Assembly: GCA_027405735.1 (NCBI GenBank)
Contig: JAPEHQ010000001.1
Coordinates: forward strand, 434,001 to 498,000
Source: Mucor racemosus
Taxonomy: Eukaryota; Mucoromycota; Mucoromycetes; Mucorales; Mucoraceae
Reading direction: 5' to 3'
Length of the DNA stretch: 64,000 nucleotides
Below, piece after piece: positions 48,695 through 60,588 of this stretch; positions within the stretch are counted from its first letter, which is position 1, and every line of letters begins with the position of its first letter. The notes beneath the pieces were generated by a model, which saw only the letters and a program-made list of their open reading frames with translations, did no database searches and was not told the origin of the DNA. The position numbers were made by a program, and so were the translations under genes.

Positions 48695-50984
48695 ATAGAG
48701 ACTTTATAAATTAAAATCAACGTAAAAAGAACCATTTATCAGAATGAATTAAATATGGGTTTATATAGTTATTGAAATTGTGTAATGAGATCTAATGAAC
48801 CTCTGTCCATTAGATGTAACAATAGAAATTATTACTAATTGATAAATGTTTATGGATATAATATGTTATGATACTACTACGGCCGACCTGTCCTGCACAA
48901 GATGATTTCGTTATGCCCAGGTGGGCTGCACACTATAGCCTGAGCTGTTGTACCCACTGAATATGGCTAAAAAGAAAACAAGATGCACACGGGAACAACA
49001 AAATAAACTGCACATGAGCAAAATGCTAAGCCTGTATGTGGAGAATTATAAATTCTGTCCATGTGCATGACATTATTAATCCCATGTGTGCATAATAGTA
49101 GAATTGCCCATAAGCATATCATTATCCCTATTTGTGTATAATAATAAAACCTAACCATGAGCATAATGAGCTGATCGTATGGGCAAAAATTGGTTTGTAC
49201 ATGAGCATCGTGCCGTTTTCAAAATTCCATTGCATTTTTTTTACTGGAATGAGTTTTTAAATTACATTTGCTTTTATTAATAATAAGGATTATCGACAAG
49301 ACAGTTCAATAGGCTATTGCTGTAGTAGAGCAATACGTTCAACAGCCAATATATTTACGATTATCATGATTTGTAAATATGTTTGTAGCTGTAATATTTG
49401 CAGCAACAATGGTTTTTGCTCGGGCATAAACTTAAGTAGCACCTACTGCTTAAATTTATACCGCAAGACAAATCTAAGATTATAAATGTTACTTTATCAC
49501 TCATAACATTTAGACAAATTAACCTTCTTTAAACTTACTATTTAGTTTACGATTGTCAACTGTAAAAAGACTTGTTTTCAAGCACAATATATATACAATC
49601 AAAACTATGGTAATTAGGCAAGACGTTAGATTATTCTTTTTTTTTGTGTTTCTATATCATTTGAAATTTTATCACTTTCCTGGAACATTTCGTGAGTTTG
49701 TAGCCAGCTGTAGCTTTTCATTGAACAGATATAAATATCATTGCCTTCGATTTGATCAGGTAATCAAAAAATATGTCCAAAAATACAGTAGTAAATAATA
49801 ATATCTCATGTTAGAATGCAGTTAAATGAAAATACTAGTCTCTAATATAACGACTGCCACCTATATTAAAAACATTAGTCCCTTATGTTAGCATGCGCAT
49901 TCAGGTGAAAGAAAAAAATACCAGCTTGATAGTCTGATATGACTTATCAAACGGTGAATAATATCCTTGAAATACGAAAACAAAAAGAGAGAACCAACAA
50001 ACGTAGAAAAGGATTTTCAAGGATTTACATTATTTAGCGCAATTAAAACCCTGCTAAATTGCTCATTTCGACCAATGCGAAAGCAGCATTACAGCGCATG
50101 AACCATAAACTAAACACAATAGGCAATATCTGTTATCATAGAAACATGCATTTTCTACCAGAAAAACCGGCTGTCATATCATATATTTATTAAAAATTTG
50201 TAAAAGCGAGCCCGTAGAGCAACGCCGTAATTGAGCATAGCAAGATTGAATGGTTAAGTCTCTTCTTATACTATGGTATATATCTAAGTGTTAAATAGAA
50301 AAGCGTTTTTTTTAGACTTTTCTTATATTTAACCACGTACGGTCTGAAAACTCAGTTTTTTTAGCGGACATTCTTCGGGGATCATTTTATCCTTACCAAC
50401 ACACATGATTTTTATCAAAAAACAGAAAAATCAAATTTTGATACCAAAATCAACGTTTAAATATACTACATTGTGAGACAAAATTGTAGCCATGACTAAT
50501 ACACATTTTATAAAAGCTTAATATTAAATGTTAAGTAATGAAACTTAGCATTTTTGGCCCAAAAACGGATTTTTGATTAAAGGATTTTCATGTTATATTT
50601 CGCAATAAAAATGTTTATTATTTTTTATTGAGCAAATAGAGCGCTAAATTCTGCATATGTGTATATTTTTTGTTTTTATAATTGGTGATATAATTAACTC
50701 TAGATTTGCAAAACCAAAAAAAAAAAATTAAAAAATGTCAAAATTGATGATCTGGACAAAAATAATTTTCTAAATTAATATTCCGCTTATAAGCCTTGAA
50801 AGTCTTAAAAATAAGTGATTTTATAATACTTGAAATTTTTTTCAAGAATTTACAATGCTGTACGCACTTGATTCAAGCTTATTACTGTAAATCTTTATAC
50901 ATGCTAATATTGTGTGGTAATTTATTTGATGATAATGTAGCCTTACTTTATAATCATTGTGCTAGAGGTAATTTACATTAAGTT

Positions 50985-51215
50985 TTAGTCTTACCTCTCC
51001 AATATCATAAACATAAACATGGCCATCACTGGAACGTATCGCCGTCTGTTTACTCTCTTTGTCCCAAGCCAATTTATTATTTAATGCTTTACCAGAACCA
51101 ACTTAAGTACTTACAAATGGTTCTTTGGTATTTTCATTCAATTCCATAAATTAAATTGACTAGTTCTATCTACAGTAGTATCAACCGTATCATCAGCCGG
51201 ACTTTTGATGAATGT
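50985..51215 (-). pseudogene. Captured dynein intermediate chain fragment in A4
   Basis: The reverse strand carries the SSDGHVYVYDIGE-like block ending in the GGTAAG border (CTTACCTCTCC at 50,991-51,001), the LAWD block and the VDRTSQFNLW-like block near 51,170. A frameshift (an extra ATT) and other changes break the frame. Confidence 0.65.
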
Positions 51216-51721
51216 CAATCTAAAATCAGAAATATCCCATCGTCATTGTTATAAGCTATGAAAAGCTTGATTCTTAACAGTACAGCAATAATATAAAAAT
51301 CAAAATGATTCTAATAACATATGGTGAGTATTTAACATCTACGTACGTTTGATGAAGTATGCTTTTAAACCCTTTTAAAAATCCTGACGCGAACACAACA
51401 TCTTAGTCCTGTAATTTCTATCCATTAAAATGTTGTGATTTCCATGATACAATGAATACACCACCTTTTATCAATCTTGACCTCGATGTACATTGAGTGT
51501 CAGTTTTTTACCAGTTGTGTTTTTTCTAATTTATTAATATTCAGTCATATTAAACGATGATTTGTAGCATTGCCAAAAAAAAAAAGAATAAATGCTTCAA
51601 TAATTGTCTGCATATCAAATTATGCAATTTAGTAGCAATGATTGTACATAACTATGTTTTTTGAACCTATCAATGTTAATCAAAATAATTAGTACTTTCA
51701 TTCAAAAGTAAACTTTGCTTT

Positions 51722-52250
51722 TGTCGTATATTTTCAGGATTGATAAATATTACTTAAAAAAGAATACAATTATAAAAGAATGAGTAATTAATCAGTTCTT
51801 CAACTGTATAATAAAAACAAGATATCGTTTATTTAGATGTAAAAGTATGGCCTTTTATATTGATTAGACATTGAGATCCTGAGATGTAATTTAAGGCACT
51901 ATTGAACTATTGGATCTGTTTGATAGTAATCTATGGATTGAAATGGATCAATCATAATTTAACCGTTCTTGCAGAGCTTGTGAGTTGTGTTGTTTCAATG
52001 CTGCGCTAAATATGCTTGGATGTTGATTTGATAACTACTTGATTGGTTAACTGCTGGGATGAAATAATGTGGTGTCATAATTGAGGTCCAAGCGTTCTTG
52101 GTAATTACTGGATTAAACTTGGTACGCTAGGAGTTTCTTATATCCGATATCAAGACTTGCACTTCAATACATGTCGTAGTCAATAGATTGTAAGATGTAT
52201 TGATACTGTAGAAGGTGATAATGTATGATACTAGTAGGTGGAATACAACA
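51722..52250 (-). mobile_element. Solo LTR, 529 bp family, copy 2
   Basis: It is flanked by GCTTT on both sides (51,717-51,721 and 52,251-52,255). The matching position in A5 (TTTGCTTTATACATTTAC, near 62,812-62,829) is empty. Same length and ends as the other copies, inserted within A4. Confidence 0.85.
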
Positions 52251-52919
52251 GCTTTATACATTTATATTCATCAATTTTCCTGTTGTTAGATATGGACTTT
52301 CGATCAAATGCATTGATTATAACGTATATAATGGAACAAAATGACTAAGCCTTGGACGCTTGTTTGAAACAAATATTATAATGTGCCCTTACATTAACAG
52401 TTAATAATTCGTTCCCAAATAAACAATAATAGGAAAAACATGTACTTGCACCTGCTACTTAATTTTAGTTTATGAAAAACATTGGCTTTTTTGTTGTAGT
52501 TTTAAACGTAAATAAAAGAGCTGAGGAAAGAGTAGTAGGGAAGAAAAAAGATTTTGTGTGCTACAAACAGGAATTGACAAAGGCATGAATACTTTTAGTT
52601 TTGCAAACAGGTTGGTGTGGTTGTTCCCATTTGGTCTTCGAAAGAAGAACATGGGCAGAACTCTTTCAAACCCAAAATTTCAAATTAATATATCTCGTCA
52701 ATAAGGCAATTCTGTTGAATCAGAGTAACTCATACCTACTTTAAACCATTCAAATTATCTCCTTTATTAATTATATTATAATTGATATACTTTAATAAAT
52801 TGACTAAGAAACCTTGATCTCATTGCTCTGCTCATCTGGGCATAATGATCTACACAAAAGTTTTTATTCTGCCCATTTGTGCAGATCATTATGCCCATGG
52901 GAATTGCTCGGCCGTAGTG

Positions 52920-53236
52920 AGACATGAATAGCAGACAACCAACTTGTTGTTCAAACCTATCGAATGCACGATGGCCCATGACAGCTGATAATGTATCTGA
53001 AATACTTTTAATGCGTATTCATATCTATGTTTACGTAGAGCCGCAACTTACTTGAACCAGTATTTATTGTCGGTTTTCGCCCTTTTATTCAGTTTCAATT
53101 CCTAATAAAACTGACATTTACTAGAAATTGTAGTATAAATATCTTCAGGAACCGAGACCTAATAGTTCTTGGTTCCGTTTTTATTCTGCAATAAAGACCC
53201 TACATTCTCCGTGATTGAATCAGTACTAATCTCTTT
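52920..53236. repeat. Degenerate repeat sequences beside A4
   Basis: The first 110 bp resemble 4,630-4,700 and 5,200-5,280 on the other side of the window (shared ACCAACTTGTTG and GTATCTGAAAT blocks). The stretch near 53,150-53,230 looks like an inverted, diverged repeat E. No gene. Confidence 0.45.
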
Positions 53237-53375
53237 CACTATGAAGAAAAAAACCTTTTAATTCTTTTAATTATGCCATATTAAGACGAAATTCAAGAAA
53301 ATAAGCACTGAAAAGTTTCTTATTTTCTTTAACGTGGCACAATTAAAAGAATTAAGATATTTTTTCTTAATAGTG
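53237..53375. mobile_element. 139 bp foldback MITE with CACTA/TAGTG ends
   Basis: It begins CACTATGAAGAAAAAAA and ends TTTTTTCTTAATAGTG. The arms of about 60 bp are inverted repeats with minor differences and a short loop around GCACTGAAAAG. TTT is on both sides, a possible 3 bp duplication. Ends and 3 bp flanks fit a miniature CACTA-type element. A piece of its right end occurs at 46,874-46,900. Confidence 0.6.
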
Positions 53376-53439
53376 TTTATTACTTCTACCTTTATAAAAG
53401 TAAGATCTATTTCCCCAATAACTCTCATTTATAGACACC

Positions 53440-53720
53440 ATATTTAAATTGTTTTCCGTAAAAGTGTGCACCAAACTATACGTGCACTTCGGCGATAATT
53501 TTTTCATTACATAGTATAGGTTGTAGAAGTTGCCATTCAACATCATTGTGTGGAAGATGATGCGTACCTAATTTTCGTGCAGATTTTGCAGTTGCTTTGA
53601 TCGAAATTTGCCAAGATACGACTTTTTATTTTCAAGTAAATCTTGGATAATTTCAAATGGTTCTCAGATAATTTTCAAAACTTTTCATTCAATATTGATT
53701 CAAATTTAGTTAAATTTCCA
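53440..53720 (+). repeat. Diverged repeat F relative
   Basis: GTTGTAGAAGTTGCCATTCA and nearby blocks resemble the right half of repeat F (15,920-15,945). More diverged than the other copies. From 53,720 to 53,940 nothing is recognised. Confidence 0.4.
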
Positions 53721-53940
53721 ACGTTAAAGTATCCTGTTTCTATAGGCCATTAATTTTTCTCCGGAGATAAAATTGATATTATATACTGCTCTCTAAAGCA
53801 ATAATTTCTGTAACACAGATGATTGTATTTGCAGTATGGCTCAAGTATATAAACAGCTTTTCAATCAAATTATACAAAATTTTAAAGACGTCATCAATGG
53901 AATTCAAATTTTAGGGTTTATGCAAAAACACGAAGGCCCC

Positions 53941-54306
53941 CTGTTTTGTTGTTTTTTTTAATAATCAGGTAGGTTTGATGAAGCAAAACCTTATGGTTTG
54001 GTGGAATCACGAGTCTATTGTGTACGTACCTTATCCGTTGGCTAAGGTCTACTATAGTGTCTCGCAAGATGAAGTTTCATACGTAGCTGTCGAAGGTTAG
54101 GTGGGAGTTTCGACGTTAAAGTAACGCCTCGTGCGTGAAATTTTAACGAAGCTTCTATCATAAACTTTCCTTGTATTATAGGTTTGAGTAAAAGAAAAAC
54201 AAGTAAGCTGCTCTTGTTTAACTTTCTTTTAACTCATCCGGGTACAGGGTTTATTCTATCTGCGTTTGGTTCTTTTGATTATTTACCTGCGGTTATCAGC
54301 TGTTTG
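53941..54306 (+). other. Unidentified segment upstream of the minisatellite
   Basis: The composition is less AT-rich than the surroundings. A frame from about 53,960 gives VWWNHESIVYVPYPLAKVYY followed by SVSQDEVSYVAVEG before a stop, which looks protein-like but was not recognised. A second short frame (54,184-54,375) runs into the tandem repeat. It could be the coding remnant of an unknown element that also contains the following repeats. Confidence 0.35.
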
Positions 54307-54860
54307 CTATCTGATTTTTGGCACACCCTTGGCCAGGGTTTAAGAGTCGAAATGATTTGGTCTAACAGTTGGTAGCTATTGAGTTATCAGCTATTGGCTA
54401 TCTCATTTTGACACACCCTTGGTCAGGGTTTAAGAGTCGAAATGATTTGGTCTAACAGTTGGTAGCTATTGAGTTATCAGCTATTGGCTATCTCATTTTG
54501 GCACACCCTTGGTCAGGGTTTAAGAGTCGAAATGATTTGGTCTAACAGTTGGTAGCTATTGAGTTATCAGCTATTGGCTATCTCATTTTGGCACACCCTT
54601 GGTCAGGGTTTAAGAGTCGAAATGATTTGGTCTAACAGTTGGTAGCTATTGAGTTATCAGCTATTGGCTATCTCATTTTGGCACACCCTTGGTCAGGGTT
54701 TAAGAGTCGAAATGATTTGGTCTAACAGTTGGTAGCTATTGAGTTATCAGCTATTGGCTATCTCATTTTGACACACCCTTGGTCAGGGTTTAAGAGTCGA
54801 AATGATTTGGTCTAACAGTTGGTAGCTATGGAGTTATTAGCTATTGGCTATCTCATTTTG
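54307..54860 (+). repeat. 90 bp minisatellite, about six copies
   Basis: GG(T/C)CAGGGTTTAAGAG recurs at 54,331, 54,421, 54,511, 54,601, 54,691 and 54,781, exactly 90 bp apart. Copies differ by only one or two bases (for example GACACACC against GCACACC), so expansion is recent. Each unit carries stops in the forward frames. Confidence 0.95.
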
Positions 54861-54949
54861 GTATGTTTCTAAAACGTAGTTTATTCTACTTTCGTCGTAA
54901 TCTAATATTTTTTTTAGACATATTTAATCGTTTCTCTCCAACATCTGTT

Positions 54950-56945
54950 ATCGTATGCAAATCTGGTCTCTTTCTGTAGTATTTGGTCCTCCTCTTTTAA
55001 TACCTGGTAAATTTATGTTGACATTGGCTTTTTATTTAGGTTTGCCTTGCCTTTTATTCCATCTGTCTCTCTTACTATGGCTTTTCTGGTATCTGGTTTC
55101 TTCTCTATATATGCTATCTCATTTCTTGGTTTTTAATGCTGACATCTCTCTATGTTCATTCACCTCGTCCGTTTCAGTCAACATCTGGTTCTTAATATCC
55201 TGTATCAAGTTTTGGTTTACTCTATCTGGTTTTATTTGCGTTGTACATTATCTATCTGGTTTCTGCTTGTCTTATATGATGCTTGATTCTCCATTTCCAC
55301 GGCCTTAAACGTTTTATTTGCGTGGTACCTTTTTGTGTATATCTGGTCTCGTTCCTTTACCATATCTGGTAGTATTCTGGATATTGTATGTCGTTTAAGC
55401 AATATCTGGTTTTGATTAATTCACTTCTGGTCTCAACTCAGGTTTATATGGTCTCATTTCATGCTCATCAGATCTCCATTCATGTACTTTCAGTCTCGGT
55501 TTATCAACGTTTGGTCCTTTTTCAAGCACTTCTGGTTTTAATCCATGTTTATCTGGTACCATCTCATGCTCTCCTACTAGTCTCATCTCATGCTCTTCTG
55601 GTCTCAACTCGTGCTTATCTGGTTTTAACTCATGCTTATTTGGTTTCAATTTAATGCTTATCTGGTTTAGATTCATACACCACATCTGGTATTGTTCTAA
55701 AACATTAGGCTTTTATTCACGCATTTTTTTTTAGTTTCAACCTATGTTTATCTGGTATAGTCTCATCAACATCTGATCTTTATTCATGCATTTCTGATCT
55801 CTTTGTATTCACATGTAGTCTTCATTTATTCACTGCTTGTGGGAATTTATGTTTATCTGGTCTGGTTTTAGAGATATAGGGTCTTTATTCATCCGCTTTT
55901 TGTGTCAATGTATGTTTATTACTCGTCTCAATTAATCCCCTTTCGGTATTAATTTATGCTTATTTAGTATCAATCAACACACTTCTGGTCTGGTTCCAAC
56001 ATTATCCGGTTTCAATTTATGCTTATCGGTTTTCAATTAATGCACATCTGGTTTTCTTTTATGCGCTCCTCAAATTTGAATTAATGCTCATTTTGTACCG
56101 TATTATCAGCATCTCGTCTTTCTGGTCTCAATTTATCTTCATCTGATCTCATTACATGCTTACCTGGTTTCAATGTATGCACATCTGGTATCGTTTTTTA
56201 ACATCTGGTTTTTATTTATTATGCACTGTTGGTCTCAATTTATGTTTATATGGTATAGGTTTATCAATATCTGGTTTTTATTTATGCAGTTTTGGTCTCA
56301 CTTCATGCACATCTGTTATGCCTTTGTCAACATATAGTCTTTATTTTCATGCACATCTGGTCTGTATTTATGCACTTCTGGTCCCATTTTATCAGTATCT
56401 AATTTCATTTTATTCTTATCTCGTCTTTATTTTTGCTCGTCTGGTCTCCATTCATGTTTATCTGTTCTCCATTTATGCTCATCTCGACTCCATTAATTTT
56501 TCTCTGGTCCCAAGTGGTTTACGTCTGGTCTATTTTAATTCTTGCTCATCTGATTTCTATTTATTTACAGTTAGATTTGGTTCATTCAAGTCTGTTCTCA
56601 ATTTATTTCTACCTGGATTCAACTTATTCTGGCTTGATCTCCATTCATTTGTATCTGGTCTCAATTCTTTTCTGGTCTCAATTCTTTTCTGGTCTCAATT
56701 TATACTCATCTGTTTTCAAGTTATTCTAATGTGGTCTAAATTCATGTTTATATGGTCTTATTTTATCTTTAACTGGTCTCAATTTATGCTCTTTTGCTCT
56801 TTTGGTATAAAGGTATGCTCCTCTGTCCTCTGGTCTCCATTTATCCTCACTTGGTATTAATTTATTCTCATCCAGTCTAAATTTATGCTCATCTGGTCCC
56901 AATTCGTGTGCTTCTCGTTTCTCGTCTCATTTCTTTAACTTGTGG
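54950..56945. repeat. 2 kb degenerate 21 bp tandem repeat
   Basis: The sequence is a chain of units close to CTGGTCTCAACTCATGCTTAT (21 bp); spacing is clearest at 55,400-55,680, with drift, short insertions and lost units elsewhere. The plus strand is T-rich, with purines concentrated in CTGGT and CATG. Because 21 is a multiple of 3, long frames exist on both strands: 55,388-55,654 and 56,156-56,860 on plus, and on minus 55,416-55,685, where a KHELRPD-type heptad repeats. These frames are attributed to the repeat; a former repeat-protein gene on the minus strand is possible. Confidence 0.85.
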
Positions 56946-57660
56946 TGTCAACTTATGGAAAAGGTATATTATTGAAAACTTAAAAAGTATTGTCAACATC
57001 TAATCTCTATTGGTATCACTTTTATATCTATTTCATCGCAAGTTCTTCCCTTCCATACAGAATTTTGAAGGTTTCTTTTGATATGACGCTTCCGATCTAA
57101 TGTCTTTGGTCTTGTCTCTCTGGTCTTGTTTCTCTGGTTTTGTTTCTTTGATTTTATCTTAGTTACTATATTTCCTTCAGAAATTAAAGCATTTTTTTTG
57201 TTATCCGATTTTTGATTTACCCTATGCGGGTTTAAGAATCAAATGATTTGATAAAAAAAAAGCGATAATTTTTACCACCTTTATTGGGATGGTATCTGTT
57301 TTGATGCTATCTTAGTAAATTTGGTTACTATACTCAGTTGTTTGTCTTTGTACAATCGGTAATCCTGGGTCAATTTAACCTGGTTGCTCTCCATTTATGG
57401 ACTTGCGACCTCTCCCCCTTTTAGGGCCTTGTAGTCTTCTTTCACGGTAACCGGCTGGAAACTATAGCCCTTTCTGGCAATCGGAGTCGTACTGTTTTCA
57501 TAGCATCTGCTTGATTTCAGTATCACTTTATAGTATGGTGGTATACAACCTATAAAGTCAAATGGCAACATGTAGATAGACCTCCTCGTGGTGTTGCTGG
57601 AAACGTGCTTTTAAACGGCTAACTATCTACTCCATTAAACCAATTATATTACAATTCACT
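56946..57660. other. Unidentified segment after the 21 bp repeat
   Basis: Short CT/GT-rich repeats (CTCTGGTCTTGTTTCTCTGG near 57,117-57,140) are followed by a GC-richer block at 57,360-57,620 with no open frame of note. Together with 53,941-56,945 it may form one element of about 3.7 kb; its ends were not found. Confidence 0.35.
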
Positions 57661-58331
57661 TTTCCTTTATCTTAGAGCATTTCATCGTTTATAATCTCGA
57701 ACCATAATTTTTTATTTTATTTGTTTTTTCTTCGATTCTTTATGTTACATAATAAAAACTCCAAGACTGAAATCTATTGTTTTATTAATCTATTTCTTAT
57801 TTCCTATTTCTTATTCTGATACAAATTATTAAATTAATACAACTAAGCATTTGTAAAACCATTGACGGTATTAAAAAAACGTATACTGCACAAAAAATAA
57901 ATGTATTGATGTATTTTTTTTTATAAACCCCCAAAGTTTTAACAAAAACAGAATTACGTAAATTTGCTTGATTGTTATATATATAAGAAAACTATTTATA
58001 AACAGTATATATATATATATATATATATATCCGAGAGCCATTTGATGTTACGCCAGGAGATTATGTCAATCTCAAAGCTAAAACATGTACTAAATAATTA
58101 ATAAAAATAAAGAGCACATTAAAACTAAAGAACTTTATTATAAGGTTGAAACATCTTCTTTTATATTCACATTCTCTAATTATATGTTACATGACTAATC
58201 TAAAATGAGTCTATTCATATACATATATCCAATCAAGTCTACGTGACACACACTAGTTCAACATTCCTCAATGTGTACAGTATAAACTGAGCTTTATAAC
58301 ATAATATACAGCAATGTAGAACTTATTATAT
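57661..58331. other. AT-rich DNA with an AT microsatellite
   Basis: Nothing coding. An (AT)n run of about 24 bases lies at 58,007-58,030. Confidence 0.5.
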
Positions 58332-58860
58332 TGTTGTATTCCACCTACTAGTATCATACATTATCACCTTCTACAGTATCAATACATCTTACAATCTATT
58401 GACTACGACATGTATTGAAGTGCAAGTCTTGATATCGGATATAAGAAACTCCTAGCGTACCAAGTTTAATCCAGTAATTACCAAGAACGCTTGGACCTCA
58501 ATTATGACACCACATTATTTCATCCCAGCAGTTAACCAATCAAGTAGTTATCAAATCAACATCCAAGCATATTTAGCGCAGCATTGAAACAACACAACTC
58601 ACAAGCTCTGCAAGAACGGTTAAATTATGATTGATTTATTTCAATCCATAGATTACTATCAAACAGATCCAATGGTTCAATAGTGCCTTAAATTACATCT
58701 CAGGATCTCAATGTCAAATCAATATAAAAGGCCATACTTTTACATCTAAATAAACGATATCTTGTTTTTATTATACAGTTGAAGAACTGATTAATTACTC
58801 ATCCTTTTATAATTGTATTCTTTTTTAAGTAATATTTATCAATCCTAAAAATATACGACA
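58332..58860 (+). mobile_element. Solo LTR, 529 bp family, copy 3
   Basis: Full length, with the standard TGTTGTATTCCACC start and ATATACGACA end. The flanks are TATAT and ATATA, so a target duplication is not clear in this AT-rich site. Otherwise almost identical to copies 1, 2 and 4. Confidence 0.8.
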
Positions 58861-59394
58861 ATATAAAGCTGCTGTGTCATTAACCTTAACCAAGGAATGT
58901 ACACAGACTTGTGGACGCAACATTTGAACTTTAGTAGAATGGTTAAGCTCCAACCAAGTTTTCCAGGCTTTTGAGTTTTTCATCTTGTAGCCAGTTTTTG
59001 ACAATATTCATTAATCTAGTAATAGTAGCCTGATAATCTACAAGGCAAGCTAACACTAATTTGAATAATGATGCAGAAATGACGAGCGTCTAATTGAGAA
59101 ATCGCATTCGAAATGAAAATAAGTTCAATGTTTCTCTCTGACATAATATTTTTTATTTTATTTTTAATAATAAAAATATTGTTTTTAGATCCAAAATATA
59201 TGCCATTTCTCTCCCCCACAAAGTTTGTTTGTTGCATATACTGTATCTGTTCCTAGAAGAAGGATGTAGATCATATTCTTTTTTTTGTTATATACCTATA
59301 GGGGTTTTTTTCGTAATTTTTTTTAATAAGATGTAATATCTTATAATCTGTATTTATGAATATGGCCGGTTATTTTTACATTATTATAGTGATA
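58861..59394. other. AT-rich DNA, no gene
   Basis: A 73-codon minus-strand frame at 59,016-59,237 has no known motif. No repeat match was noticed. Confidence 0.4.
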
Positions 59395-60059
59395 CACTAT
59401 GGCCGACCTGTGCTGCACAAGATGATTTTGTTGTGCCCAGGTGGGCTGCACACTATGCCCTGAGCTGTTGTGTCCACTAAATATGGTTAAAAAGATAGCA
59501 AGATGCACAACATGGGCACAACAAAAGAAACTGCATACATACGAACTGAACATGAAGCCTGTATGTGCAGGATTATAGATTCTGACCGTGTGGATGACAT
59601 TCATCCCATATGTGCATAATAGTAGAATCTCCCATAAGCATATCATTATTTCTATTTGTGCAGCATAATAACAAAATCTAACCATGAGCAAAATGAGCTA
59701 ATCGTATGGGCACAAATGTGTTTTTTATACATGAGAATTGTGCCGTTCTCAAAATTCCATTGCATTTTTTACTGGAATAGGTTTTTAAATTGCATTTGCT
59801 TTTATTAATACAGATTATAAACAATAATACAACTCAGTACATTGTTGATGTAGAGCAATAATACATGCAAGAGCCAATATATTTACGATTATCATCATTT
59901 GTAGATATGCTTATACTGTAGCTATAATGTCTACAGCAATAATGGGTTTTGCTCGATCATAAATTTGAATAGCACTTACTGCTTAAATTTATACAGAAGG
60001 CAAATCTAAGGTTAAAGATGTTACTTTATCACTTATCACACATAAAATTTAAACAAATT

Positions 60060-60588
60060 TGTCGTATATTTTCAGGATTGATAAATAGTACTTAAAAAAG
60101 AATACAATCATAAAAGAATGAGTAATTAATCAGTTCTTCAACTGTATAATAAAAACAAGATATCGTTTATTCAGATATAAAAGTATAGCCTTTTATATTG
60201 ATTTGACATTGAGATCCTGAGATATAATTTAAGGCACAATTGAACCATTAGATCTGTTTGATAGTAATCTATGGATTGAAATAAATCAATCATAATTTAA
60301 CCGTTCTTGCAGAGCTTGTGAGTTGTGTTGTTTCAATGCTGCGCTAAATATGCTTGGATGTTGATTTGATAACTACTTGATTGGTTAACTGCTGGGATGA
60401 AATAATGTGGTGTCATAATTGAGGTCAATGCGTTCTTGGTAATTACTGGATTAAACTTGATACGCTAGGAGTTTCTTATATCTGATATCAAGACTTGCAC
60501 TTCAATACATGTCGTAGTCAATAGATTGTAAGATGTATTGATACTGTAGAAGGTGATAATGTATGATACTAGTAGGTGAAATACAACA
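60060..60588 (-). mobile_element. Solo LTR, 529 bp family, copy 4
   Basis: It is flanked by AAATT on both sides (60,055-60,059 and 60,589-60,593). The uninterrupted site AAACAAATTAACCTTC is present in A3b near 31,348 and, with GACAAATTAACC, in A4 near 49,513. Confidence 0.85.

Larger units (their letters stand above)
48875..52919 (-). mobile_element. CACTA-like element copy A4, both ends present
   Basis: The plus-strand left edge reads (T)ACTACGGCCGACCTG and the right edge TCGGCCGTAGTG, so the ends are inverted copies of CACTACGGCCGA. The TGTGC-rich end lies at 48,890-49,200. At the other end, an inverted pair GGGCATAATGATCT...AGATCATTATGCCC lies at 52,839-52,896. It contains the dynein fragment at 50,980-51,215 and a 529 bp solo LTR at 51,722-52,250; part of the left body (segment C and neighbours) is deleted. 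A 3 bp target duplication could not be settled (flanks ATA or TAC against AGA). Confidence 0.7.

Noticed and set aside
48967..49164. Similar Cys/Leu-rich reading frames at the TGTGC-rich ends of A copies (10,443; 30,694; 48,967; 59,341)
   Set aside because: They are translations of the subterminal GCACA/TGTGC motifs, differ in frame and length between copies and have no coding signature.
50796..50981. Nearly identical 61-codon frames at 50,796 and 61,868
   Set aside because: Identity follows from the shared transposon sequence. The frame lies beside the dynein fragment, is absent in the other copies and shows no motif.
54307..54860. CRISPR-like array
   Set aside because: Units are 90 bp and contiguous with no unique spacers, in a eukaryotic setting; it is a minisatellite.
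56156..56860. 234-codon frame as a membrane protein
   Set aside because: It lies wholly inside the 21 bp degenerate repeat, and its hydrophobicity is a by-product of T-rich units.
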